Source: a bacterium (GTDB taxonomy: Bacteria; Actinomycetota; Acidimicrobiia; Spongiisociales; Spongiisociaceae). Taken from it: a DNA stretch of 60,748 nt. The notes under the pieces are model-generated. The model saw nothing but the letters and a program-made list of their open reading frames with translations, did not search any database and was not told the DNA's origin. How positions within the stretch are numbered: position 1 is the first letter of the stretch; each line of letters opens with the position of its first letter. Both the position numbers and the translations under genes were made by a program. Shown in pieces: positions 37,633-45,823 of this stretch. The stretch lies in contig JAPOQZ010000069.1 of NCBI GenBank assembly GCA_026710435.1, forward strand, positions 1 through 60,748, read 5' to 3'.

Positions 37633-38691
37633 CTACTCGAGTGCTCCTCGTGCGGCTATTGGTGAGATAGCCTGTATCAAAGTCGAACAATGGAGTGCAA
37701 CGGTGTTGAACATGTTCACCGCAGCGTTCGCGTTGTTTGGAATGACAGTGATCGTCTCACCAAGTGAGGGTTTCGAAGCGCACTTCGATACATCGATGTG
37801 TCCGTGCTCTTCCTCGAGGAGGAAGATGTCCGCATCCGGATACTCAACGACATATCCGAACCGCTCATCGGAGCTTCCCTCCGGTGGTTCCGTCGTCAGC
37901 GCCTTCGTACCGGCATCTACGATCACACGGTCCTCGGTCGGTGCGCTGACAACCGTCGTTCTCATCCGGAGCGCGCAGGATTCGAGGGGACCGGTGCCGT
38001 TGTTGATCGTTGACCGATCGCCGTAGACGTAGGTCCCGGCGCGAAACTCATCGATTTCGGCGATATTGTGGGTCTCGAGAACGCCGGGTGTCCCTCCGCC
38101 GCATGCGACACCCCTTGACAAGCCGATGCGCTCCAACCCCGCGAATACCTCTCTGAACCACGGTCCGACGGCGGGGCTTGTCGGGTATGTCATGAGCCCG
38201 GCAAATGAGAGTGCGGGTAGGCGGTGAGAGGCATCTGCGAGTGCGATTGCATCGGCCGGTGTCTGTACCCCTGTTCGCTTCCAACCTGTATCGCAATCGA
38301 CATAGAAGTCGATATGCGTACCATGACTCGCTGCGGCATGAGAGAGGCCCTTGGCGACTTCCAACGAATCGGCTGCAATGGAAAGTCTTACAAGGCCTGC
38401 CAAAGAGGCAGCCCGGCGGGCTTTCTGACGGCCGATCACGGGATAGACGATCTGGATATCCGGAATTCCTGCTGATGCCATGATCTCAGCCTCAGACAGC
38501 TTCTGGCATGCGATACCAACCGCGCCGGCGCGCATCTGCATGTGAGCGATGAGCGGTAGCTTGTGAGTCTTGACGTGGGGCCGATTCCTGAGTCCATGTC
38601 GGTCAGCATATGATTGGAGACGGCTGATATTCGCTGCGACGATATCCATGTCGACTGTCAGCAGCGGCGTCGCGAGATCGTCAATCGTCAC
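37633..38691 (-). CDS. D-threonine aldolase/D-serine dehydratase-fold PLP protein with altered metal site
   Basis: The 352-residue protein has the alanine-racemase-type N-terminal barrel: TPLLTVDMDIVAANI, then NRPHVKTHK carrying the PLP Lys, and FYVDCDTGWKRTGV. The C-terminal domain has LLEEEHGHIDVS. Relatives place a metal with His and Cys/Asp in a PNHxC segment; here it reads IPNNANAAVN, so both usual ligands are replaced by Asn. It may bind metal differently or be a racemase or lyase of another kind. It is co-transcribed with the DMFase-like gene and divergent from the RidA-hydantoinase operon. Confidence 0.8.
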   Translation of the reverse strand: MTIDDLATPLLTVDMDIVAANISRLQSYADRHGLRNRPHVKTHKLPLIAHMQMRAGAVGIACQKLSEAEIMASAGIPDIQIVYPVIGRQKARRAASLAGLVRLSIAADSLEVAKGLSHAAASHGTHIDFYVDCDTGWKRTGVQTPADAIALADASHRLPALSFAGLMTYPTSPAVGPWFREVFAGLERIGLSRGVACGGGTPGVLETHNIAEIDEFRAGTYVYGDRSTINNGTGPLESCALRMRTTVVSAPTEDRVIVDAGTKALTTEPPEGSSDERFGYVVEYPDADIFLLEEEHGHIDVSKCASKPSLGETITVIPNNANAAVNMFNTVALHCSTLIQAISPIAARGALE

Positions 38692-39253
38692 CCAGATGTC
38701 CTTTCCGAAACGTTACGTGTCAGGAGCACCAGGCTTGCTCATCTCCAGCTAGTGGGGCTGGGTTCCGTCGACTGTAGCAGTGGGCTTCTCTCTTGGTTGG
38801 CCGTTTCCGCTTGATCAACTTAAGAGAGTCTCCGATCGTCAAGGCGGTCGTCCTACTTGAGATTGGTCTGACAAAGTTGATCGAACGCCAACGCCCGGCG
38901 TCCACACGGTGGGTGCTTCCGACGGCCCGAATCGGGAGCACCCGCCCTGATCATGTCTTGATCCGCTCCGTACCTCCTGTCCAAATCGCCATGATCACGT
39001 AGCCGAATATGTTGGCGAACGAGCACAGGGTTCTGTACGCGGAGTGGTGCCGGCACCGGGTGACCCGGCACCAAGCGTACTGCACGTTTTCGCACCGACT
39101 GTGGATACACACAGCCCGAACACCCTGCGGCACCGGGAACCGATCTACAGCACGAGGAAGCGGATGCCGCGATTGGTTCCGGCCTGGTTGGGAGCATCAT
39201 TGCGGCCCGTGTTCGGGTATCATCGTCTGGACGCTGATCGAGATCGTGTTGCA
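38692..39253. other. Divergent spacer between the aldolase-like and RidA genes
   Basis: This 562-base stretch should carry promoters for both directions. I see a nested palindrome at 39046-39072 but no convincing promoter pair and no gene. Short open frames on both strands match nothing I recognise. Confidence 0.5.
39046..39072. repeat. Nested inverted repeat in the divergent spacer
   Basis: GGTGCCGG and CCGGCACC pair over 11 bases, and within them CCGGGT-G-ACCCGG forms a second, exclusive palindrome. Two alternative hairpins or a regulator-binding site are possible, about 180 bases before the RidA gene. Confidence 0.45.
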
Positions 39254-39649
39254 GTGAAGCCTGAGTACTTGAATCCCGATACTCTGGCGCCGCCGGCGGC
39301 GCCCTTTACTTATGTGGTCAAGTGTGGTAGCACCGCCTATCTGGCTGGCCATGTAGCCTTCGATGAGGACAATAAGGTGGTCGGTGCGGGAGATGCACGA
39401 CGTCAAGCAGAACAATGCTGGGACAACATCGAACTAGCAGTGGAGGGCGCTGGTGGCACACTCGCGAACGTCGTGAAGATACAGGTGTTCCTCAAGGACA
39501 TTCGATTCGCGGAAGCCGAGCAAGCGGTGCGAGTCGAGCGGTTCCGGAGAATCCGTACCCCGCTCCCTGCATGCACCCTCGTGGAAGTGTCGAATCTCGG
39601 GACGCCTGAGCTACTCATGGAGATCGATGCTGTCGCCGTTATCGACTGA
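39254..39649 (+). CDS. RidA/YjgF family protein lacking the catalytic arginine
   Basis: The GTG at 39254 gives 131 residues beginning VKPEYLNPDTLAPP, the usual Rid start; the upstream open frame is not conserved. Core segments are CGSTAYLAGHVAFDE, AEQCWDNIELAVEGAGG and VVKIQVFLKDI. RidA enamine deaminases use an Arg in PARSxVEV; here the match is PACTLVEV, so Arg is Cys, as in Rid subgroups without deaminase activity. Its 3' end overlaps hyuA by 23 bases. It may act on a reactive intermediate of the hydantoinase-type pathway. Confidence 0.83.
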   Translation: MKPEYLNPDTLAPPAAPFTYVVKCGSTAYLAGHVAFDEDNKVVGAGDARRQAEQCWDNIELAVEGAGGTLANVVKIQVFLKDIRFAEAEQAVRVERFRRIRTPLPACTLVEVSNLGTPELLMEIDAVAVID

Positions 39650-41690
39650 ATCCACCAGAAGTCGCCGGTTCACCGGTGTCGACTCCGGCGGGACGTTCAC
39701 CGATATGGTTGCAATCGACGTGGGGTCTGGGACGATTCAGGTTGCAAAGGTCCCCTCGACTCCATCGAGGCCGGTCATCGCCGTGGCCGAGTCCCTGGAA
39801 CGTCTCGAGTCTCGTCGAATCGCCCGCCTTGTCCACGGCACCACCGTCGCCACCAACGCGGTTCTGCAACGCAGTGGCGCCCGCCTCTGTCTCCTGACGA
39901 CCGAAGGATTCGAAGACATCGCCTACATACAGCGTATCAATAGACCCCGCGCATACGACTTGCTCTGGCAGAAGCCCGATCCGCTCGTCGCGAAGCGTCG
40001 TTGTTACGGAGTTCGCGAGCGCATCGGATCCGAGGGCGAGGTCCTGCTACCTCTCACAGAGGAGACCGTGTCGTCGGTCGTCGTATGCATGGAAGACCTG
40101 GTGTCGGCCGGAGAGATCGACGCGATAGCCATCTGCCTTCTCTTCAGCTACACGAACGCCGCACACGAGCAACTTCTGGGCCGTCGCCTCCGTCGAGCCC
40201 TTCCCGACACGCCGGTCTCCGTGTCGAGCGAGGTGAGCCCCGTGTGGAGAGAGTACGAGCGAACGAGCACGGTTCTCACCGACGCCTACATCAAGCCGCT
40301 GATGTCTCGCTACTTCGACGATCTGGATGCCGAGACGAGCCGGTTTCTCGATGGCTCGCCGCTCACCATTCTCAAGTCGAACGGTGGCACCGGCAACGTT
40401 GCCACCGTTGCGCCGAAGCCGGTAACAACGATCCTGTCGGGTCTTGCCGGCGGCGTGGTCGGGGGAGCGTATTTTGCCGCGGCCGAGGACGAGCCTCTGG
40501 CGATCACGTTCGACATGGGTGGGACGAGTACGGATATCGGGCTGGTAAGCGACGGTCAAGTGGGGCACATCAACGAGTATGAAGTCGAGTGGGGTCTTCC
40601 GGTCGTCACTCCCGTCGTCGATGTGCATACGATCGGTGCAGGTGGCGGATCGATAGCGGCGGTGGACACCGGCAGCCTTCTCCAGGTCGGCCCTCGCAGT
40701 GCTGGAGCGAGGCCGGGCCCGGCATGCTACGGGCTGGGCGGATCGAGGGCCACGGTAACCGATGCGAACCTGGTCTTGGGCCGGCTGAATCCGCACTACT
40801 TTCTCGGCGGCACGGTCAAGCTTGAACCGCAAGCGGCATTCGATACGCTCGCAGAGCTTGCTCGACAGTTGCAGGTTTCGACTGTCGAGGCTGCCACTGC
40901 CGTGGTGGCCGTTGCCGACGAGAACATGGCGAACGCCATTCGCCTCGTCACGATCGAGCGCGGTGTCGACCCTCGGGACTTTGCGATCATAGCCTTCGGG
41001 GGCGCCGGGCCCCTTCATGCATGCGGGGTAGCCGAAGCGGTCGGAGTCCGGCGGATTGTGGTTCCGCCCAATCCAGGTCTGTGCTCCGCGTTCGGAGCCG
41101 CGATCGCACGCTTGCGCACCGATAGGGTCTGGAGCATCGGCAAGCGACTCGACGACATCAGCGAAGCGGTTCTGCGGGCCGATTTCGAGGGGTCTGTGGC
41201 CGATGTCACGAACCAACTGTACAGGGATGGCGCAACGGGCTCGGAACGGGTTTCACTATTCGCATCGTGCCGCTACTACCTCCAGAACCACGAGCATGAG
41301 ATACACCTTGGCGCCGATCTTGTGCCCGGGTTCCTGGCGCGGCTGCGCGTTGACTTTGACCGGGCACATGAAGCGGCCTACGGCTACTCCTTTCCATCCG
41401 ATCCGGTCGAGTTGGTGCATTGCCGGGTTACCGCTCTGGAGCCCTACGATGCAGCGCTGGGTGTCGACTTCGCCTATCAAGATGGATCCGGCACGCACGG
41501 TTCGACGTCCGAGCGAGCCATCACTTTCGCAGGGAGTTCTGAATTGCAGGTTCCGGTCTATGGGCGCGCGATGGTTTCCGAAGTAGCGGGCCCGGCTGTT
41601 ATCGACGAGCCGGACTCGACAATCCTCGTGAGTCCAGGCTGGGTGGCGCGTCTGACGGGGCGCGGCAGCATCCTCATGGAAAGGGATTGA
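39627..41690 (+). CDS. hyuA: Hydantoinase/oxoprolinase subunit A family protein
   Basis: The ATG at 39627 lies inside the RidA gene; the product has 687 residues. It has the ASKHA-type ATP-binding start FTGVDSGGTFTDMVAID, ARLVHGTTVATNAVLQR, the central ITFDMGGTSTDIGLV and IGAGGGSIA, and IAFGGAGPLHACGVAEA. The family includes ATP-dependent hydantoinases, 5-oxoprolinase and the matching subunits of acetone and acetophenone carboxylases; it activates the substrate or bicarbonate by phosphorylation. It pairs with HyuB directly downstream. The three-subunit context suggests either an amide-ring opening enzyme or a carboxylase. Confidence 0.92.
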   Translation: MLSPLSTESTRSRRFTGVDSGGTFTDMVAIDVGSGTIQVAKVPSTPSRPVIAVAESLERLESRRIARLVHGTTVATNAVLQRSGARLCLLTTEGFEDIAYIQRINRPRAYDLLWQKPDPLVAKRRCYGVRERIGSEGEVLLPLTEETVSSVVVCMEDLVSAGEIDAIAICLLFSYTNAAHEQLLGRRLRRALPDTPVSVSSEVSPVWREYERTSTVLTDAYIKPLMSRYFDDLDAETSRFLDGSPLTILKSNGGTGNVATVAPKPVTTILSGLAGGVVGGAYFAAAEDEPLAITFDMGGTSTDIGLVSDGQVGHINEYEVEWGLPVVTPVVDVHTIGAGGGSIAAVDTGSLLQVGPRSAGARPGPACYGLGGSRATVTDANLVLGRLNPHYFLGGTVKLEPQAAFDTLAELARQLQVSTVEAATAVVAVADENMANAIRLVTIERGVDPRDFAIIAFGGAGPLHACGVAEAVGVRRIVVPPNPGLCSAFGAAIARLRTDRVWSIGKRLDDISEAVLRADFEGSVADVTNQLYRDGATGSERVSLFASCRYYLQNHEHEIHLGADLVPGFLARLRVDFDRAHEAAYGYSFPSDPVELVHCRVTALEPYDAALGVDFAYQDGSGTHGSTSERAITFAGSSELQVPVYGRAMVSEVAGPAVIDEPDSTILVSPGWVARLTGRGSILMERD

Positions 41691-41692
41691 CC

Positions 41693-43429
41693 ATGACCGT
41701 CCAGGTGGACACGGTGACGATGACGGTCGTGAGCAACTATCTCCGTAACGTCTGTCAAGAGATGGGCGTAGCCATGATGAGAACCTCTTTCTCCACGATC
41801 TTCAACGAAGGGCTCGACTTTTCCTGTGTCGTCTTCGATGCAGAGGGACGAGCAATAGGAACAGGGGAGTTTTGCCCGGCACAGATCGGAGCCATCAACT
41901 TCGTGGTCGCCAGTTGCATCGAAGAACTAGGCATCGAGACCTTCAGCGAGGGGGACGTAGTAATCCACAACGACCCCTATCGCGGGAACTGCCACATTCC
42001 AGAGCACATGGTGATGAAGCCAGTCTTCTTCGAAGGTGAACTCGTCGCGTTCGCAGCGACTATCGCGCATATGGCTGAAGTCGGTGGAAAAGCCCCTGGT
42101 GGTTTTGCGGCCGATGCGATGGACGTGTACCAGGAAGGCCTGCGGCTACCGCCCGTCAAGTTGATGGAGCGTGGCGAGCGGAACGAGGACGTCTGGAAGC
42201 TGATCCTGATGAACCATAGGACGCCCCGGAGCACGTGGGGGGATCTGCATGCGATGGTAGGCGCCCTGAACGTTGGCGAGCAACGGCTCCAGTCGCTTTT
42301 CTCACGGTATGGAATCGAACGGGTCGGCTTGATCAATGATGCCCTGTTCGACTATTCGGAGCGCCGGATGAGAGAGGAGATTGCGGCGATTCCCGACGGC
42401 GAGTACCTGTGGGAGGACGTGGTCGAGGACGACGGAGTGGTTCCAGATAAGCCTTATTGGATCCGAGCCAGAGTATTCGTGGACGGCAGCGACATCATTT
42501 TCGACTTTCGCGAGAGCGACGATCAGGCTCAAGGGCCGTGCAACATGACCTTCGGGTCCATCATGTCAGCGGCTTACAACGCGATGCTCCAGGTCACCGA
42601 TCCCACGATTCCCAAGAACGCCGGCTGTTACCGGCCGATCCACGTCCTCACTCGTCCCGGCAGCATTGTCAACGTCCAACCTCCAGGGCCGTCGGTGGGC
42701 GGTAACTCCGAGATACACCCGCGCGTAGTCGATCTGATCCTCGCGGCTCTGGCGCCCGCTATACCTGATCGCGTGGCGGCGAGTTCCGGCGGCAATAGCT
42801 GCAGCTTCCTCTTCGGTGGCTGGCATCCTAAGACGGGCGAGTACTTCACCAACTACCACATCGAAGGTATCGGCTGGGGGGGGACCGCAGTGGGAAACGG
42901 AAACAACTCGCAGAACGTCATCAACGGTAATTGTCGCAACACACCGATCGAGATCTTCGAAACACGGTTTCCAATCCGTATTGGATGGCTCCGACTCATC
43001 CCTGACTCTGGAGGCGCGGGCCAGACACGCGGCGGTCTCGCGTGTGAGCGCATGCTCGAGGTCCTATCCCCCGACCTGACCGTAGCCGAATTCACCGATC
43101 GGATGACGACCCAGGCGTGGGGCCTCTTTGGAGGGTTACCCGGCTCGAGCACAGCCACCTTCATGCGACTGCGCGGAACTGATGAGTGGGCTACGGTGCA
43201 AGACCTGTTCGGCACGGTCTCGAACAGCAAGTATTCCGGAATAAAGCTCAAGGAAGGCGATTGCGTCATGCTGCGGACTGCCGGCGGGGGAGGCTACGGT
43301 CCACCGGAGAGTCGCGATCCGGCGCTTGTCGAGACCGACGTTGCTGACGGGTTTGTCACTCGTGAAGCAGCTCTCCGTTACTACGGCGTTCGGATAGCCC
43401 CTGATCACCAAACGGCACCGGCATCGTGA
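41693..43429 (+). CDS. hyuB: Hydantoinase/oxoprolinase subunit B family protein
   Basis: I prefer the ATG at 41693, after AAAGGGA, over a TTG at 41687 that overlaps the hyuA stop. The 578-residue protein has the HyuB signatures SNYLRNVCQEMGVAMMRTSFS, VVIHNDPYRGNCHIPEHMV, FDFRESDDQAQGPCNM and the glycine-rich end MLRTAGGGGYGPP. It forms the catalytic partner of HyuA. The stop shares GTGA with the next small gene, so the three proteins are probably made as one complex. Confidence 0.92.
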   Translation: MTVQVDTVTMTVVSNYLRNVCQEMGVAMMRTSFSTIFNEGLDFSCVVFDAEGRAIGTGEFCPAQIGAINFVVASCIEELGIETFSEGDVVIHNDPYRGNCHIPEHMVMKPVFFEGELVAFAATIAHMAEVGGKAPGGFAADAMDVYQEGLRLPPVKLMERGERNEDVWKLILMNHRTPRSTWGDLHAMVGALNVGEQRLQSLFSRYGIERVGLINDALFDYSERRMREEIAAIPDGEYLWEDVVEDDGVVPDKPYWIRARVFVDGSDIIFDFRESDDQAQGPCNMTFGSIMSAAYNAMLQVTDPTIPKNAGCYRPIHVLTRPGSIVNVQPPGPSVGGNSEIHPRVVDLILAALAPAIPDRVAASSGGNSCSFLFGGWHPKTGEYFTNYHIEGIGWGGTAVGNGNNSQNVINGNCRNTPIEIFETRFPIRIGWLRLIPDSGGAGQTRGGLACERMLEVLSPDLTVAEFTDRMTTQAWGLFGGLPGSSTATFMRLRGTDEWATVQDLFGTVSNSKYSGIKLKEGDCVMLRTAGGGGYGPPESRDPALVETDVADGFVTREAALRYYGVRIAPDHQTAPAS

Positions 43430-43653
43430 GTGGAAACTGGGTCACCCTTGATCGGCCTCTCTACGAGACAGAGATACTGGCTTGCTCCGCGTGTGGTGCG
43501 ATGGTTGCCGGGCGCGGCTGGCGGACTGCCTCACCCGAGAATCGCCTGTTATGCGGACCGAAGTGCGAGCAACTCGAGGCTCGCGTGGCTGTATTGAGGG
43601 AGCGATACGGAAGTGACGGACGGCAGTTTGCCTCGATGACTGTGGAGCACTGA
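43426..43653 (+). CDS. Small Cys-rich protein, possible third subunit of the HyuAB-type enzyme
   Basis: This 75-residue product starts in a GTGA overlap with hyuB. It has CSACG (residues 20-24) and CGPKC (43-47), four cysteines placed to bind one zinc, then a helix EARVAVLRERYG. Acetone carboxylase has a small zinc-binding gamma subunit encoded beside its HyuA- and HyuB-like subunits; this protein is shorter but sits in the same place. The link is an inference from position and cysteines. Confidence 0.65.
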   Translation: MSGNWVTLDRPLYETEILACSACGAMVAGRGWRTASPENRLLCGPKCEQLEARVAVLRERYGSDGRQFASMTVEH

Positions 43654-43655
43654 AC

Positions 43656-44549
43656 GTGGCCGAGCATGTAGTGAGACTCGGGCCTCTCGTCTATGAGATA
43701 AGCCGACTCCGCGAACCTGTGCTGACGATCGACCCGGGGGATAGCGTCCTGGTAGAGACAGAAGACGCGTTCTCTGGACAGGTCCGGGTCCCCGGCGATG
43801 TCCGGGACCGCACGGCGTTGCCGCTCAGTGATCCCGTGGCGGGGCCTATCGTTGTGAACGGGGCTGAACCGGGAGACGCGCTTAGCGTGCATGTCGTCGA
43901 CATCGAGCCACTTCTCGGCCAGTGCGCGACCTACGTGCTTCCCGCCCCGCATGTTGTGGCCACGCTCGCATCGCCGATGCCGGATATGACGCGAATCTGC
44001 CAGATCGATGATGGCCAGATCCGCTGGAGTGAAGACGTCACCATCCCTTATCGCCCGATGATCGGGCTAATCGCCTGTGCTCCGGCGATGGGGGCGCCGA
44101 CGACAGTAGACGCCGGCGACTTCGGAGGAAACATGGACCTTCGAGAGGTTGCTCCCGGGGCTACCGTGATGCTTCCGGTGTTCGTTCCTGGTGGATACCT
44201 CTACCTGGGGGATTGCCACGCTGCCCAAGGTGCGGGCGAGGTGAGCGGCATCGCGTTGGAGATGCCCGCCCGCAGCCGGATCGTAGTTGGTCTGGGAAAA
44301 GGTATCCACATGGGTTGGCCACGGATCGAGACGGACACCGAACTGCTGGCTGTAGCGTGTGGACGACCCCTCGATGAGGCGGTGGGCAAAGCGTTCAGCC
44401 GGCTAGCCATGTGGCTGGAAAGAAGCTACGGCTGGCGCCGCTGGGAAGCGTTGAGCCTGCTCTCACAGGTGGGTGAGACCAGCGTCGGCTACTACTGGGG
44501 TGGTGGCGTTGCAGCGAAAATACCCAAGTCGTACGTTGAACGGACCTAG
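43656..44549 (+). CDS. Acetamidase/formamidase family protein
   Basis: The GTG at 43656 follows the small Cys-rich gene by two bases. The 297-residue protein has the FmdA/AmdA features: DPGDSVLVETEDAFSGQVR, PVAGPIVVNGAEPGDALSVH, GNMDLREVAPGATVMLPVFV and the metal/substrate segment YLGDCHAAQGAGEVSG. Members hydrolyse formamide, acetamide or related short amides to ammonia and acid. Last in the RidA-hyuAB block, it may release ammonia or formate from the product of the preceding enzymes. A weak hairpin (GCCGC-GCGGC, 44552-44568) follows. Confidence 0.88.
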   Translation: MAEHVVRLGPLVYEISRLREPVLTIDPGDSVLVETEDAFSGQVRVPGDVRDRTALPLSDPVAGPIVVNGAEPGDALSVHVVDIEPLLGQCATYVLPAPHVVATLASPMPDMTRICQIDDGQIRWSEDVTIPYRPMIGLIACAPAMGAPTTVDAGDFGGNMDLREVAPGATVMLPVFVPGGYLYLGDCHAAQGAGEVSGIALEMPARSRIVVGLGKGIHMGWPRIETDTELLAVACGRPLDEAVGKAFSRLAMWLERSYGWRRWEALSLLSQVGETSVGYYWGGGVAAKIPKSYVERT

Positions 44550-44668
44550 CAGCCGCGATAAGAGCGGCGATGAGTGTCGCGCGGCATACCCGAGTGCAGT
44601 AACATGACCACTCCGCCCGCACTCGATGGTCGGTCCAGAGAACCCCCCACCACGTCTAGGCTGGTGAT

Positions 44669-45472
44669 ATGAGCGACTCACGCGACGTTTCATTCGAGTT
44701 CCCGTCGATCGAACACCCCGTGTTGCTTCAACTGCTAATCGAAGAGGCTCAACGACGTGACGTTCCCATTCATCGCGTATCTATGGGTGGTGGAACCCGC
44801 ATGTTGACGAATAGCGAACGCGATGACATGCTCAGCCAGGCACACGAGCACGGTATTGATGTCTACTCGTTCATATCGTCTCGCAACTCGTTCGAAACTC
44901 TTGTTGACCAAGCAGCTGCCGAGCAACTCCGGGGTGAGGTCGCATTCCGCGATGCTATAGAAGAACTCCACCTGTGCTCCGGCTGGGGAGTCAATGGGGT
45001 GCTCCTAGCTGATCTGGGGCTTCTTGACGCTGCGAACAAGCTACGCGTGAGCGGCGATCTGCACGGGCTTGCCTTCAAAACTTCAGTAGCCATCGCTCCG
45101 ACGAACGCTTCGGCTGCGGCGCTCTACGAGAGACTCGGGGCTTCGAGCATCAATGTGTCCGGTTCGTCGACAATCGATGATCTGGCAGCGATGCGCTCCC
45201 GGCTCTCTAGTTCCACTACTCTAGATATTTACATCGAGATCTCTTCCGACTTGGCCGGAGGACTCCGCTACCGGGATGCTGCCGCTCTGGTAGAGGCAGC
45301 TGCTCCAGTACATATTAAGTTCGGGATACTAAACGCGCCGGCTCTCTATCCATACGGTGCACATCTTGAGTCTATTGCACACCAAGTGACCCGCGAAAAG
45401 GCTCGCCGTGCCGAGTTGGTATGTGAAGCTCTTACTAGAGCAGGAGTCTCGGTGGATGGCCGCGGACGGTAA
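44669..45472 (+). CDS. Unrecognised protein with a TIM-barrel-like pattern (possibly U32-peptidase-like)
   Basis: The 267-residue product alternates strands and helices in a barrel-like rhythm: SFEFPSIEHPVLLQLLIEEA, IDVYSFISSR, VNGVLLADLGLL, GLAFKTSVAIAPTNASAAAL, ASSINVSGSSTIDDL and LDIYIEISSDLAGGLRY. These phrases recall barrels that use strand-end Asp and Glu, including U32-type proteins, but no diagnostic motif is present. The ribosome site is weak. It lies between the amidase and a dehydrogenase and shares their strand, so a catabolic role is likely. It could instead be an aldolase-like enzyme. Confidence 0.5.
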   Translation: MSDSRDVSFEFPSIEHPVLLQLLIEEAQRRDVPIHRVSMGGGTRMLTNSERDDMLSQAHEHGIDVYSFISSRNSFETLVDQAAAEQLRGEVAFRDAIEELHLCSGWGVNGVLLADLGLLDAANKLRVSGDLHGLAFKTSVAIAPTNASAAALYERLGASSINVSGSSTIDDLAAMRSRLSSSTTLDIYIEISSDLAGGLRYRDAAALVEAAAPVHIKFGILNAPALYPYGAHLESIAHQVTREKARRAELVCEALTRAGVSVDGRGR

Positions 45473-45823
45473 AAACGTCAAAGTCGACCGTATTGGGGTA
45501 TCCCGGCTCGCCACAGGGGAACTCTGCCAAGCCAAAGTGAAACTCTCCTGAGGCTCCAAGTACCACAGATGAGTATGCTCAGAATAGACTACCCAGTAGG
45601 AGCCTCTGATAGTCTTTGTCACTCACATATAGGCTCGGGTCAGCATAGTCTGAAGTCGCCAGGACAATCTGGATGGTTGGATGTATAGTCGAGTGGAATA
45701 CCAACTGACACTTGCGGAATGTCCTGGTAAGGAGGGGACATATCTGACTATCAAGTCGATGATTCTACAAGCTATAGGAGCCAGCTATGAGCGCAACTTA
45801 CGGGTGGCCGGAAGGGGTTCTCT
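45473..45823 (+). other. Non-coding spacer before the Ldh_2 dehydrogenase
   Basis: The 351 bases are less G+C-rich than the neighbours. GAGGCTCC (45550-45557) and GGAGCCTC (45599-45606) form eight-base arms 41 bases apart. No coding motif or clear promoter is seen. Confidence 0.45.

Noticed and set aside
38990-39200. Relic of an IS21-type transposase
   Set aside because: A short phrase looked faintly similar, but no domain, inverted-repeat ends or second open frame support it.
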